Shown here: one piece after another, positions 1 to 6,852 of the stretch
How the letters are laid out: the number at the start of each line of letters is the position of its first letter
How positions within the stretch are numbered: the stretch's first letter is position 1
Origin: JAFGTF01 sp035527995
GTDB taxonomy: Bacteria; Spirochaetota; B62-G9; DRHN01
Direction: 5' to 3'
Length of the DNA: 12,593 bases
Assembly: GCA_035527995.1 (NCBI GenBank)
Contig: DATKZJ010000114.1
Span: 1-12,593, forward strand
Translations under genes and position numbers: made by a program
Notes under the pieces: generated by a model
The model's input: only the letters and a program-made list of their open reading frames with translations
What the model was told of the DNA's origin: nothing
Database searches by the model: none

Positions 1-558
1 ACATTCCCTCCGATCAGCGTGTACCTTTATGAGGGAAGCTACTATGTGGAGGACGGACACAGGAGGGTTGCGGCGTGTAAAGCTCTCGGTATACAGTATA
101 TTGATGCAAGGGTAAAAGAATATGTCTACAAGGGCGATGAGCGAAACATCGAAGGCGCGCTTACGCGACGGAGGTTCGAGACCGAGACCGGGCTGAAGAA
201 CATAGACCTCAGGTATGAATGGGGATACAGCGTGCTCCACAGAGGGGCCGCTCACTACCCGTCGGATAAAGGTGTAAAGATGAGGGCGCAGCTATGGTAT
301 TCCTCCTGGTTTCTCCCTTTCTGCACCGAGATAAAAAACTCGAGACTTGTGAAGAGGTATCCGGACCTGGCGCCGGAGGATATCTATGTCATAGTCGTCG
401 GATTTTACGACGATTTCATGGGCGGTGTTCCCCGCGCCGCCGGGTTCGACACCCTGATCTCCGGTTTCATGTTCACTCACAGTATAAGGGAGCGGCCTCT
501 GCGAAGAGGTTTCTTCAGAATACTGCGCGTCCTGATATTCCGGGTGAGGAGGCGGTAG
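1..558 (+). CDS. ParB-like N-terminal domain protein, 5'-truncated by window edge
   Basis: The reading frame is open from base 1 and ends with TAG at 556-558, so only the last 185 residues are visible. A GTG at 19 is probably internal, because the codons before it already read as the same domain (PPISV then YLYEGSYYVEDGHRRVAA). The pattern 'PPI.V ... YYV.DGHRRVAA.K.LG' is the conserved core of ParB/sulfiredoxin-like nuclease domains, where the DGHRR segment contacts the nucleotide or phosphate. The rest of the protein (about 150 residues) is not a family I recognise: it is rich in W, Y and R, includes YPDLAPEDIYVIVVGFYDDF, and ends in a strongly basic tail (FRILRVLIFRVRRR). The lack of a recognisable helix-turn-helix makes a classical chromosome-partitioning ParB unlikely. 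A single-domain ParB-like protein of unknown role is the safest call. The next operon has its own promoter candidate 40 nt downstream. Confidence 0.75.
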   Translation, partial: TFPPISVYLYEGSYYVEDGHRRVAACKALGIQYIDARVKEYVYKGDERNIEGALTRRRFETETGLKNIDLRYEWGYSVLHRGAAHYPSDKGVKMRAQLWYSSWFLPFCTEIKNSRLVKRYPDLAPEDIYVIVVGFYDDFMGGVPRAAGFDTLISGFMFTHSIRERPLRRGFFRILRVLIFRVRRR

Positions 559-598
559 CGCGCTGGCAGCGGGTTGTACTGCGGGTTGTATGATACAC

Positions 599-627
599 TT
601 GACATTACATCCGGTTTCCGGTAGAGT
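599..627 (+). promoter_or_regulatory. Candidate sigma-70-type promoter for the lipoprotein operon
   Basis: TTGACA at 599-604 is a perfect -35 box. A 17-nt spacer leads to TAGAGT at 622-627 (4 of 6 matches to TATAAT). The spacer contains the small repeat CCGGTTTCCGG. The site lies 40 nt past the stop of the upstream gene and about 265 nt before the lipoprotein start, implying a long 5' leader. No better promoter was seen closer to the gene. Confidence 0.5.
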
Positions 628-697
628 GAGAGATGGATATCGGAACAGCAGTTTATCTGCAAGGAACGGATCATCCGGACCGTTGTGGATAGCCTTC

Positions 698-716
698 ATT
701 ACAGGGTCCCGGTAAT
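698..716. promoter_or_regulatory. 19-bp near-perfect palindrome, candidate operator
   Basis: The sequence ATTACAGGGTCCCGGTAAT is symmetric about the T at 707, apart from the pair at its sixth and fourteenth positions. It lies in the leader of the lipoprotein operon, about 65 nt downstream of the expected transcription start. Its core ACAGGGTCCC recurs in the 5' leader of the dehydrogenase gene at 11383-11392. It could be a repressor site or an RNA stem, though the 1-nt centre argues against a stable hairpin. Confidence 0.3.
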
Positions 717-724
717 TAAAATAT

Positions 725-815
725 CGAACGGGGTACGAGGCGTTCGGAAGGGCCTGAAAAAGAGTACAGCCTTCAGATTTTCTGTTTTTTGAGAAGGCAG
801 ACCCTGTCGCCAGGG
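725..815 (+). other. Cluster of inverted repeats in the 5' leader of the lipoprotein operon
   Basis: Three perfect short inverted repeats follow one another: CGAACG/CGTTCG (725-730 with 741-746, loop 10), GCCTTC/GAAGGC (769-774 with 793-798, loop 18, with a T-run in the loop), and CCCTG/CAGGG (802-806 with 811-815, loop 4). Together with the palindrome at 698-716, these fill much of the roughly 260-nt leader. This could be a structured regulatory leader. I do not recognise a known riboswitch class, and stems this short also occur by chance. Confidence 0.3.
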
Positions 816-893
816 GATGTGTAACTATGGTTCGAATTCGGTTCTCATTCATGAAGCTTTTTGAAGCAGCAAAAAACTCGACATAGGATTTCG

Positions 894-2138
894 ATGGAAA
901 TGCCCGAACGAAGATTGAAAACAAGCGCTCTAATCCTGCTTTTCGTTCTTGCTTTCCTTTTCTCTTCCGGGTGCGGGAGAATTGTCGGGAAACTGAGCGG
1001 GACGCTGAAGGCCAGGAAAGAAGCGCTCTACGAACTCGAACAACCTCCTTCGTACGATGAAACATCTTACGACGAAATGTCGTCCGGCGAAATGTCGGCC
1101 GACGAGGAAGCATACGGAAAGGAGCTTCCGGCCCGGTCCGCCCCGGCCGAGAAGAAGGCAGCCGCTGAAAGTGACCAGCCATCTCCCCTCCCGGCGCCGA
1201 AGCAGCCGGCAGTGACGGCCGAGGAGCGAAAACGCGTATACTCCGGATACTGCAAGCTCGGCGTCGACAGTGTGGAGAAGCGGACAGAAGAGGTGTTCGA
1301 GATTGCAGAGAGTTTCGGCGGCTGGATCGAGCAGGCAGCCGGGAACATCGTAATCGTGAGGATTCCCGCCGAAAGGTTCGAGGAGGCCTTTAATAGGGTC
1401 CTCGACATCGGCCGGCTCATAGACAAATCGATCGAGACCCAGGATGTTACCGAGCAGTACCTGGATCTTTCGGCGAGGCTCGAGCTGGCCCGGGGGACAA
1501 GGGAGAGGCTTTACCGGCTCCTCGAACGAACTGATGATGTCAAGGAGAGGCTCCGTATACTCCGGGAGATAAGGAGGCTCACGGACGAGATAGAGGAGAT
1601 ACAGGCGAGATTCAACCTCCTGAAGGAGCAGATCGCCTTTTCCGCGATTACGGTCGAGCTCGTCCCACGTCTCGCGTACGAGACACCGTACAGGGAAAAA
1701 ATTCCGTTCGCCTGGATACGGAACCTCGACCCGGTATATACAAGCATCTACGAGCTTTCAAAAAAAGTGTCGTACGAGCTCCCTGATGATTTCGCAGTCT
1801 TCGAGAAGGAGGATGCGTTCCGTGCAGAGAGTGCGGACGGGACGAGGGTCAGGATCGGTACTGTGCCGAACCTGCCGGACGGAGACAGTCTCTTCTGGAG
1901 AAAGGCCCTGGGGTATCATCTCGATCAGTTCTACAGAAAGTCCGAAGCACTGTCTACAGGCAGCGCCGAATGTGTTCTTTTCACGAGCAAGGACAGGGAG
2001 CCGTTCTACTACCTTGTCGGAGTCGTAGCAGAGAAGCGGACGCTTTTGGTGATCGAGGCGTTTTTCCCGTCAGAGGACTCTTTCGGGAAGAGATACGAGG
2101 AGATTGAGCGATCTATAGAAGATCTTGAGGTGAGGTGA
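894..2138 (+). CDS. DUF4349-domain lipoprotein with extra C-terminal domain (gene A)
   Basis: This is a 414-residue envelope lipoprotein. ATG 894 is chosen because AGGA at 885-888 lies 5 nt upstream; ATG 900 and an upstream TTG at 861 are alternatives. Residues 1-27 are a basic N-region (ERRLK), a hydrophobic stretch (ALILLFVLAFLF) and a relaxed lipobox SSGC with Cys27. A disordered linker follows (about 45-110), acidic and Ser-rich, then Pro/Ala-rich. Residues about 115-258 match the DUF4349 family: a beta-rich start with the signature IVIVRIPAERFEEA, a long charged coiled-coil segment (about 187-248), and a closing strand (FSAITVELVP). Residues about 295-414 form a further domain resembling the small lipoprotein at 2743-3207. 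The gene heads a four-gene operon and overlaps the next by 4 nt. DUF4349 proteins have no established biochemical activity, and an anti-sigma-like or envelope-sensing role is only speculation. Confidence 0.85.
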   Translation: MEMPERRLKTSALILLFVLAFLFSSGCGRIVGKLSGTLKARKEALYELEQPPSYDETSYDEMSSGEMSADEEAYGKELPARSAPAEKKAAAESDQPSPLPAPKQPAVTAEERKRVYSGYCKLGVDSVEKRTEEVFEIAESFGGWIEQAAGNIVIVRIPAERFEEAFNRVLDIGRLIDKSIETQDVTEQYLDLSARLELARGTRERLYRLLERTDDVKERLRILREIRRLTDEIEEIQARFNLLKEQIAFSAITVELVPRLAYETPYREKIPFAWIRNLDPVYTSIYELSKKVSYELPDDFAVFEKEDAFRAESADGTRVRIGTVPNLPDGDSLFWRKALGYHLDQFYRKSEALSTGSAECVLFTSKDREPFYYLVGVVAEKRTLLVIEAFFPSEDSFGKRYEEIERSIEDLEVR

Positions 2139-2740
2139 CCTTGAAACCGTTACTATTCCTTCTAGCGGTCATGATGCTGGTTGCGTGTGCTGTTCCGGTC
2201 TACGGTGCGGATTACATGTATCACCAGTACAGGACAACGATACTCGTGACCGACCCGGAGCACTCAGCAGATCTAATAATCGAGTGGGTCGAAGACGAGG
2301 GAGGATACTATACCTACAAGTCGCAGGAGATCGTCGTTTTAAGGGTACCCGCGGAGCGGACCGGGGTCCTCCGCGGCTACCTTGAACAGATATCGGAGGC
2401 GGTGGTAGAGGTCTCTGTTCAGTCCCGGGATTTGAGGGAGCAGATAGTGACGCTGCGGTCCAGGATAAAGAGCGGTGAGGAGGTGCTCCGGCGAAACCTG
2501 CAATATCTTGACCAGGCGGATGTAGAGGGGACTCTTGCAATAGAAAGAGAGATCAGAAGCCTTCTCACTGAGCTCGAAAGCTTCAAGGGTTCGCTTCGCA
2601 AGCTGGAGACCGACCGGAGGTATGCATATTTTGAGGTCGTCCTGAGTTTCCAGGAGCAGACACTGCCCCAGGACATCCCCTCATCGTTCGGGTGGATCAA
2701 TACGATAGATTTCTACTACTTTGCAGAGGAGGGACCGTAG
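2135..2740 (+). CDS. Secreted DUF4349-family protein (gene B)
   Basis: This is a 201-residue exported protein. GTG 2135 overlaps the previous stop as GTGA, the usual sign of translational coupling. TTG 2141 is an alternative with a better-placed GAGGTGAGG just upstream. The N-terminus is hydrophobic (PLLFLLAVMMLVACAVPVYGA). It could be lipidated at Cys18 (LVAC fits a lipobox) or cut by signal peptidase I after Gly24. Residues about 30-180 follow the DUF4349 plan of gene A: the strand IVVLRVPAER matches A's IVIVRIPAER at the same point. A long Glu/Arg/Leu-rich coiled-coil stretch (about 90-165) and a final strand FEVVLSF follow. Unlike A it has no disordered linker and no C-terminal extra domain, ending soon after the DUF4349 part. 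It probably acts in the same compartment as A, perhaps as a partner through the coiled coils (inference). Confidence 0.85.
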   Translation: MTLKPLLFLLAVMMLVACAVPVYGADYMYHQYRTTILVTDPEHSADLIIEWVEDEGGYYTYKSQEIVVLRVPAERTGVLRGYLEQISEAVVEVSVQSRDLREQIVTLRSRIKSGEEVLRRNLQYLDQADVEGTLAIEREIRSLLTELESFKGSLRKLETDRRYAYFEVVLSFQEQTLPQDIPSSFGWINTIDFYYFAEEGP

Positions 2741-2742
2741 GA

Positions 2743-3207
2743 ATGAGGTTTTCCAGATTCGTTCTCGCTGCAGTTATCCTCCTTTTAGCCGCTTCATGCT
2801 CCAGGATCAGGGTTGAGCCTCCTGACGGTTTTGCAGAGTATAAGACAAGGGAGTTGTGGGGCCCTCGTGTATACAGAGCGGTAAGCCCGGAGGGAATGCT
2901 TTTCAAGGCCAGAAGCGTCAGGAACTATCCGCCCCAGGACCTCGATTTCTGGAAAGAGGCTCTTTTCTCCCACCTCGAAAAAGAGGGCTACCGTCCCGCA
3001 GGGCAAGCTGAAGTGTTCCAGGCTTCGGGCGACGGAGTTCTCTTCGAATGGGCTGTTCCATACGGACAGGAGGATTACATATACCTCACTGCAATTGTGC
3101 CCTCAGGACGGAGAATCGCGGTGGTCGAGGCTGGAGCGGAGTACAGTATATACAGAGAGTACAGAGAGGTAATCCTTAACTCCCTCAAGACCATCTCGTT
3201 ACGCTGA
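2743..3207 (+). CDS. Small lipoprotein homologous to C-terminus of gene A (gene C)
   Basis: This is a 154-residue predicted lipoprotein. ATG 2743 lies 2 nt after the preceding stop. The N-terminus is Arg-containing, then hydrophobic (FVLAAVILLLAASC), with a lipobox cysteine at residue 19. The mature part has no family I can name. By eye it aligns with about residues 295-414 of gene A: PPDGFAEY with LPDDFAVF, LDFWKEALFSHL with SLFWRKALGYHL, YIYLTAIVPSGRRIAVVEA with FYYLVGVVAEKRTLLVIEA, and a closing YREVILNSLKTI with YEEIERSIEDL. This compact alpha/beta domain therefore occurs both alone and fused to DUF4349 in one operon. The position suggests it works with A and B in the envelope. Confidence 0.8.
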   Translation: MRFSRFVLAAVILLLAASCSRIRVEPPDGFAEYKTRELWGPRVYRAVSPEGMLFKARSVRNYPPQDLDFWKEALFSHLEKEGYRPAGQAEVFQASGDGVLFEWAVPYGQEDYIYLTAIVPSGRRIAVVEAGAEYSIYREYREVILNSLKTISLR

Positions 3208-3231
3208 TCCATACAGAACATGGGCGGGATC

Positions 3232-3840
3232 ATGAAGATACTTGCATTGGCGGACAAAAGACACCCTGCTCTGTACGATTATTTCGACCCTGCACGCTGG
3301 AAGGATGTCGGGCTCGTTGTCTCCTGCGGGGATCTTCCTCGGGACTATCTCTCATATATGGTGACCGTGCTGTCTGTGCCGCTGCTCTATGTTCCGGGAA
3401 ACCACGACAAGCGGTATCGTACCAAGCCCCCTGAAGGGTGCGATTCGGTTGATGATCGGGTTGTCAGGGTGAAGGGGCTCGTGATCGGAGGACTCGGAGG
3501 AAGCATCTGGTACAACGGCGAGGGGTTTCAGTATAGGGAGAACGAGATGAGGAAGAGGGTGAAGAGGCTCCTGCGCAAGGCCGACCGTATGGGCGGGCTG
3601 GACCTTTTCGTGGCGCATGCGCCACCGTACGGGATTCAAGACCTCGACGATTCTTCTCATCGCGGATTCAGGGTATTCAGGACACTCGTGGAGGAGGCGG
3701 GGACCCGTGTTTTCCTGCACGGGCACAACCACGAGCTTTTTTCAAAAGGCGACAGGGAAACCGTGGTCGGCGGCGTGCGCATCATCAATGCCTTCGAGTA
3801 CCACGTTTTCGACATAGAGAAGGACCAGTTCGGTGCATGA
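3232..3840 (+). CDS. Calcineurin-like metallophosphoesterase
   Basis: This is a 202-residue cytoplasmic protein with no signal peptide. ATG 3232 gives the usual family start MKILALAD with a G-rich stretch just upstream; ATG 3220 would add four residues. Metal-binding motifs are in order: Asp8, CGDL (32-35), GNHD (56-59), AHAPP with His129, and the C-terminal HGHNH (163-167). These define a two-metal phosphoesterase fold. The first motif is D-K-R rather than the textbook D-x-H, a variation I associate with the small subfamily carrying 'SCGDL..YLS...' and 'PPEGC', both present here (residues 31-41 and 66-70). It follows gene C by 24 nt and appears to be the last gene of the operon. The substrate (nucleotide, phosphodiester or protein phosphate) cannot be told. 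Confidence 0.88.
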   Translation: MKILALADKRHPALYDYFDPARWKDVGLVVSCGDLPRDYLSYMVTVLSVPLLYVPGNHDKRYRTKPPEGCDSVDDRVVRVKGLVIGGLGGSIWYNGEGFQYRENEMRKRVKRLLRKADRMGGLDLFVAHAPPYGIQDLDDSSHRGFRVFRTLVEEAGTRVFLHGHNHELFSKGDRETVVGGVRIINAFEYHVFDIEKDQFGA

Positions 3841-3930
3841 AAAAGCGTTTCATGGACAGCCGGAACAAGACGGGCCCGGGCATCAGCAACTGGTACGTAA
3901 GGCCCTTAATACAGAAATACGATCCCGATT

Positions 3931-3960
3931 CGGGAAGTTTTACTCCCGCGGTTTTAATCT
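3931..3960 (+). terminator. Weak candidate terminator after the phosphoesterase operon
   Basis: CGGGA (3931-3935) and TCCCG (3944-3948) form a 5-bp stem with an 8-nt loop, followed by CGGTTTTAATCTT. The stem is short and the T-run is displaced by 3 nt, so termination would be modest. It lies about 90 nt past the stop codon. Confidence 0.3.
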
Positions 3961-4104
3961 TCCGATTGACGAAAACCGATTCGGCACCACTTTTTTAGGA
4001 AAAGCAGCTGGTCTCCTCCTTAGCTGCTCATAAGGGTAAACGCATATCTCAGAGCCGTATCATATCGATATTGAGCCATAACTCCACGGAAGGCGGTGTA
4101 CATA
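3961..4104. other. Intergenic stretch between operon and insertion sequence
   Basis: No credible gene is seen here. An inverted repeat AGCAGCT/AGCTGCT (4003-4009 with 4022-4028, 12-nt loop) has a T-run (TTTCC, then a longer run) on its minus-strand side, so it could stop transcription coming leftward from the transposase. A 66-codon frame overlapping this stretch (3833-4033) has no ribosome-binding site or recognisable protein and is not called. Confidence 0.35.
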
Positions 4105-4169
4105 ACCCAACTTCGCCATTTTTGAGCTTAAGTTGATACTCTACAAGAAGTTAAGTTTATTTTTCGTCA

Positions 4170-6023
4170 CTACTGATTTTTTACTAATTTTTTTCTCGGC
4201 ATCGTTCTCCCAGATAAGCCAAGCTTTCGATAGATCTCCAAATGCTCAGGTTCTACCTTCGAGTTAATGCGTACGTACTGTTGCCTCGCAATTCCATCCT
4301 CACCTTTTACTTTATACCCTATCGTTAAGCGTTCATGGGTTTTTAAGATATTCCGAATTGTATCCCACTTCCGGTGATCACCTTTTTGACGAAGGCGATA
4401 TTCTATTATGTGCAGCAGATGATAGGCCAAAACCGATATAAACATATGGGTATCAACTCTTTCTTCAATCTGATGAAAATTAGGCCTTAAACCGAGGGAT
4501 GATTTCATGCTCTTAAATGCATACTCTATTTGCCGCAGCATCACGTAGGTTTCCCATATCTCTTTATCACTCAGATCCAATCGGTCTGTCCTCAGTACAT
4601 AGCTCCCTTCTCTAGCAGTCTCTTCCTCATATAATCCAGCCTTCTTTTCCCACACAATTGTTACAGCGCGAATCCCCGGATCACTTGCTACCTTGTCCTT
4701 CTCAGGGATTACCTCCACAGTATACAATTTTGATGCTTTCGGGTACTTCTCTTTGAGCTTTCCTATAAGCTCCACCACCTTTTGATACTTCTTCGTTCGA
4801 TGGGGGAGACCCAACCCTTTTTTGTAATATTCCAACCGTTCTAAAAAGAGCTTCTCCACTCTCGTGCGCATGCTCATCTCTTTTGCCACTTTCTGCTCAC
4901 TCCGACAAAGGATATACCCCTCCCCCTCATGCAAAAACCTCTTTACCTCTAATTTTATTCCTTTCCCCTCATCCTCCTTGATCACCTCCATCCCGCTGTA
5001 ATCTTCTTCAAAGGGTACTTTGCCCCTGTTTACCACAACATAATGATAGCCGTTCTCCTTCAGCCACTCGATATTCTCCTCAGTTGCTATCCCCGCATCT
5101 ACAACAATCGTCTTATCTTTTGCCGTATCAGGTAAATGATTTTCAAGTTCTTTTATCATCACTTCTAGAGTTTCCCCTTCAAACTGATTCCCGGCAAATA
5201 GCTGACTGTACTTGGCAAACCCACATTCATCGACAATTAACCCCAAAGTAACCAGCTTGCAATCATCCCTCTTCTCTTTTGATCGTCCCCACTGTGCCTT
5301 CGGATTCTTTATCCCTCCTCCCTCGAAATACGTGTTCGTTAAATCAAAGAAAAACATCTTCTCCGATAATGAAAAAAGATCCTTCTCAACTTTTGATAGA
5401 TGTTTCTCCAATTCATCTTTTACTGAAAAAAGCCTGTCCCCCGCTCTGTAGTACGAGTTTAACGATGGCCGTAAAGGCCTCCCTGCTAATTCAAACAGTG
5501 CTGATCGTTTCTCCACCCATTCCTTCGTATATCGCTCACTCCCCGGATCTAGAAGCCTCCCTATCACTAATGCCGCCATCAGAGGGATCACATTCGCTGA
5601 TATCCCCTGTCGGGTGAAAAATTCATTCATGCGCAACTCATTCCATACAGAATGACAGACATACTCCGGCCCCAGACCCCTATGTGCCTCCGTCTCAAGT
5701 GAGTTCACCTCAACACCCTGGTAATCTGTTTCAGCCCTTTCAGCAATCTCCTGCGCCTGCTTCCTGAATATCTTCTCCGCTGCAGTTCTCGCCTGCTTCT
5801 CAAGCCTCGCATCTAAATCAATAAAGCTCATCTGCCCAGTGAGGATATCTTCAACTCTTTTTGCAAACGCCTTGTGCTGGGTTGGGTAGATATCCAACTT
5901 CCCCAAGTTGAGGATAAGTCGCTGGCGAGGTCCTTTCTCAGTTCTGATGTTCTCTACCAGGTGGATATATTCATACACTTTTTGTGTTTTTCCATTTCTT
6001 TTTCTTACTTTTTTTACATACAT
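4170..6023 (-). CDS. IS1634-family DDE transposase
   Basis: This intact 617-residue transposase falls in the usual size range for the family. The N-terminal MYVKKVRKRNGKTQKVYEYIHLVEN and KGPRQRLILNLGKL are typical of IS1634 (IS4-like) proteins. The catalytic triad can be placed: the first Asp in FFFDLTNTYFEGGG, the second in IVVDAGIATEENIEWL, and the Glu in the C-terminal signature RQIEYAFKSMKSSLGLRPNFHQ-type segment (YxxxRxIExAFxxxKS). The first two flank an RNase H-like core, with a long insertion before the Glu, as in IS4-type enzymes. No frameshift or internal stop is seen, so the enzyme may be active. The ATG at 6023 sits directly downstream of a near-consensus promoter with no room for a Shine-Dalgarno site. 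It moves only its own element and has no functional tie to its neighbours. Confidence 0.93.
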   Translation of the reverse strand: MYVKKVRKRNGKTQKVYEYIHLVENIRTEKGPRQRLILNLGKLDIYPTQHKAFAKRVEDILTGQMSFIDLDARLEKQARTAAEKIFRKQAQEIAERAETDYQGVEVNSLETEAHRGLGPEYVCHSVWNELRMNEFFTRQGISANVIPLMAALVIGRLLDPGSERYTKEWVEKRSALFELAGRPLRPSLNSYYRAGDRLFSVKDELEKHLSKVEKDLFSLSEKMFFFDLTNTYFEGGGIKNPKAQWGRSKEKRDDCKLVTLGLIVDECGFAKYSQLFAGNQFEGETLEVMIKELENHLPDTAKDKTIVVDAGIATEENIEWLKENGYHYVVVNRGKVPFEEDYSGMEVIKEDEGKGIKLEVKRFLHEGEGYILCRSEQKVAKEMSMRTRVEKLFLERLEYYKKGLGLPHRTKKYQKVVELIGKLKEKYPKASKLYTVEVIPEKDKVASDPGIRAVTIVWEKKAGLYEEETAREGSYVLRTDRLDLSDKEIWETYVMLRQIEYAFKSMKSSLGLRPNFHQIEERVDTHMFISVLAYHLLHIIEYRLRQKGDHRKWDTIRNILKTHERLTIGYKVKGEDGIARQQYVRINSKVEPEHLEIYRKLGLSGRTMPRKKLVKNQ

Positions 6024-6029
6024 GCACTT

Positions 6030-6058
6030 ACTATATCATGGGTCTAGGGGGATGTCAA
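6030..6058 (-). promoter_or_regulatory. Near-consensus promoter of the transposase, apparently leaderless
   Basis: Read on the minus strand, TTGACA (6053-6058) is followed by exactly 17 nt and TATAGT (6030-6035). Six nt later comes the ATG of the transposase. A start 7 nt past the -10 box would fall on the A of that ATG, giving a leaderless or nearly leaderless mRNA. No Shine-Dalgarno sequence could fit. Confidence 0.6.
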
Positions 6059-6170
6059 GAGAAATATTCTATGTGTGTCACTACAGTAATATTTTTGATA
6101 GGAGAAAAATTAATTCATAAAATAGAAGGAGTTATAAATTAAAGGACTCAAAAATTAGAGAAAATCAGCT

Positions 6171-6332
6171 GTTTTTATTATAAATTTGGGGAAATATGGA
6201 TAAGATCTGTTTCCGTCACGGTTTTTTGAGCGTGCCGTCGACCGCTTTTGTAATTACCGACAGCGGGTCAAAATGATCTAAAATTTTATTCGAACGGGGA
6301 TAACTGACAACTTGGCGGTATATAATACTGTC
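6171..6332. other. AT-rich gene-free stretch right of the insertion sequence
   Basis: No gene or RNA was recognised. The stretch includes a small CCGTCACGG followed by TTTTTT (a stem of only 3-4 bp), and TATAAT at 6321-6326 without a -35 box at proper spacing (CTGACA lies only 11 nt upstream). Confidence 0.3.
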
Positions 6333-6511
6333 ATGCAAAAAATGATGTTTAAAGTGGGAGAAACGCCAAAATTCCTATTCCTAAATATTTATCGGGACTA
6401 GTGAGAAATGGGGATTTAGATAAAGTCGGTGCCGGACTGTTACCTGCTGCCATTTGTTATGTTTCTGATACGGCAGGCCGAAAAATCAAAGTTCGGGTAG
6501 TTGTCGCATAA
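6333..6511 (+). pseudogene. Relict small reading frame with apparent frameshift
   Basis: From ATG 6333 the frame reads MQKMMFKVGETPK and then soon stops (TAG) after the A-run near 6368-6371. The frame one base back continues as IPIPKYLSGLVRNGDLDKVG and on to IKVRVVVA, with TAA at 6509-6511. Joined, they give a plausible protein of about 60 residues, suggesting a single-base indel in the run of A. A TATAAT lies just upstream. I do not recognise the family. A chance joining of two short open frames cannot be excluded. Confidence 0.3.
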
Positions 6512-6852
6512 GCTCCGAGCAGGGGCCTGCACGCATTACAATTGAAAGGTCCTCTTTTATCGATCGAGCAGGGAATGCTTTATACGGGTTTTTGGATAAA
6601 GAGGCCGCTTCAGGGGCATTGATCGTCAAACGAGAAAAAGAAAGATTCGGGATTCGAATGCCGGAGCTGCATAACGCTACAGAACTGCATACATATAGAA
6701 GAAAGGTTTCACCCAACCGCCGACTCCGCGTATACACGAACCTTTTAAATACTGACGGTTACAGGATATTATCGAAATGTAACGTGATAAAAGTAATCAG
6801 TTCGATTACAGATAGGTCGAGGGGGCAATGGAAAAGATGTTTGAATGGATGA
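6469..6852 (+). pseudogene. Relict coding frame sharing a motif with the next relic
   Basis: The frame is open from 6469 to the TGA at 6850-6852 (about 127 codons), but no ATG with a ribosome-binding site opens it. The segment at 6541-6597 reads IERSSFIDRAGNALYGFLD, and the frame continues with KEAASGALIVKREKERFG. It resembles the segment at 6876-6929, as if both derive from the same ancestral protein. The later part (LHTYRRKVSPNRRLRVYTN and on) looks less protein-like. No family was recognised. It is best seen as a decayed gene fragment. Confidence 0.3.

Larger units (their letters stand above)
4105..6170 (-). mobile_element. IS1634-type insertion sequence (ends approximate)
   Basis: The element contains one long transposase gene, with noncoding flanks of about 65 nt on the left and 150 nt on the right. 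Possible terminal inverted repeats share ATTTTTGAG at 4118-4126 and CTCAAAAAT at 6147-6155, with looser similarity around them (TTAAG and GAA at matching distances). The match is imperfect and sits in AT-rich DNA, so the true ends and any target-site duplication remain open. IS1634-family elements can make long duplications, and none could be recognised by eye. The element's AT-rich codons differ from both neighbouring blocks, consistent with recent arrival. Confidence 0.6.

Noticed and set aside
292..1182. Long minus-strand open frame (296 codons) opposite the first gene and the lipoprotein start
   Set aside because: It overlaps two well-supported + strand genes, is rich in Arg, Ser and Pro as expected of an antisense frame, and shows no recognisable domain.
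3833..4033. 66-codon frame overlapping the end of the phosphoesterase
   Set aside because: It has no ribosome-binding site, no recognisable protein and low-complexity translation; it probably occurs by chance.
6304..6326. Promoter made of CTGACA and TATAAT before the frameshifted relic
   Set aside because: The spacing is only 11 nt, too short for a sigma-70-type promoter.
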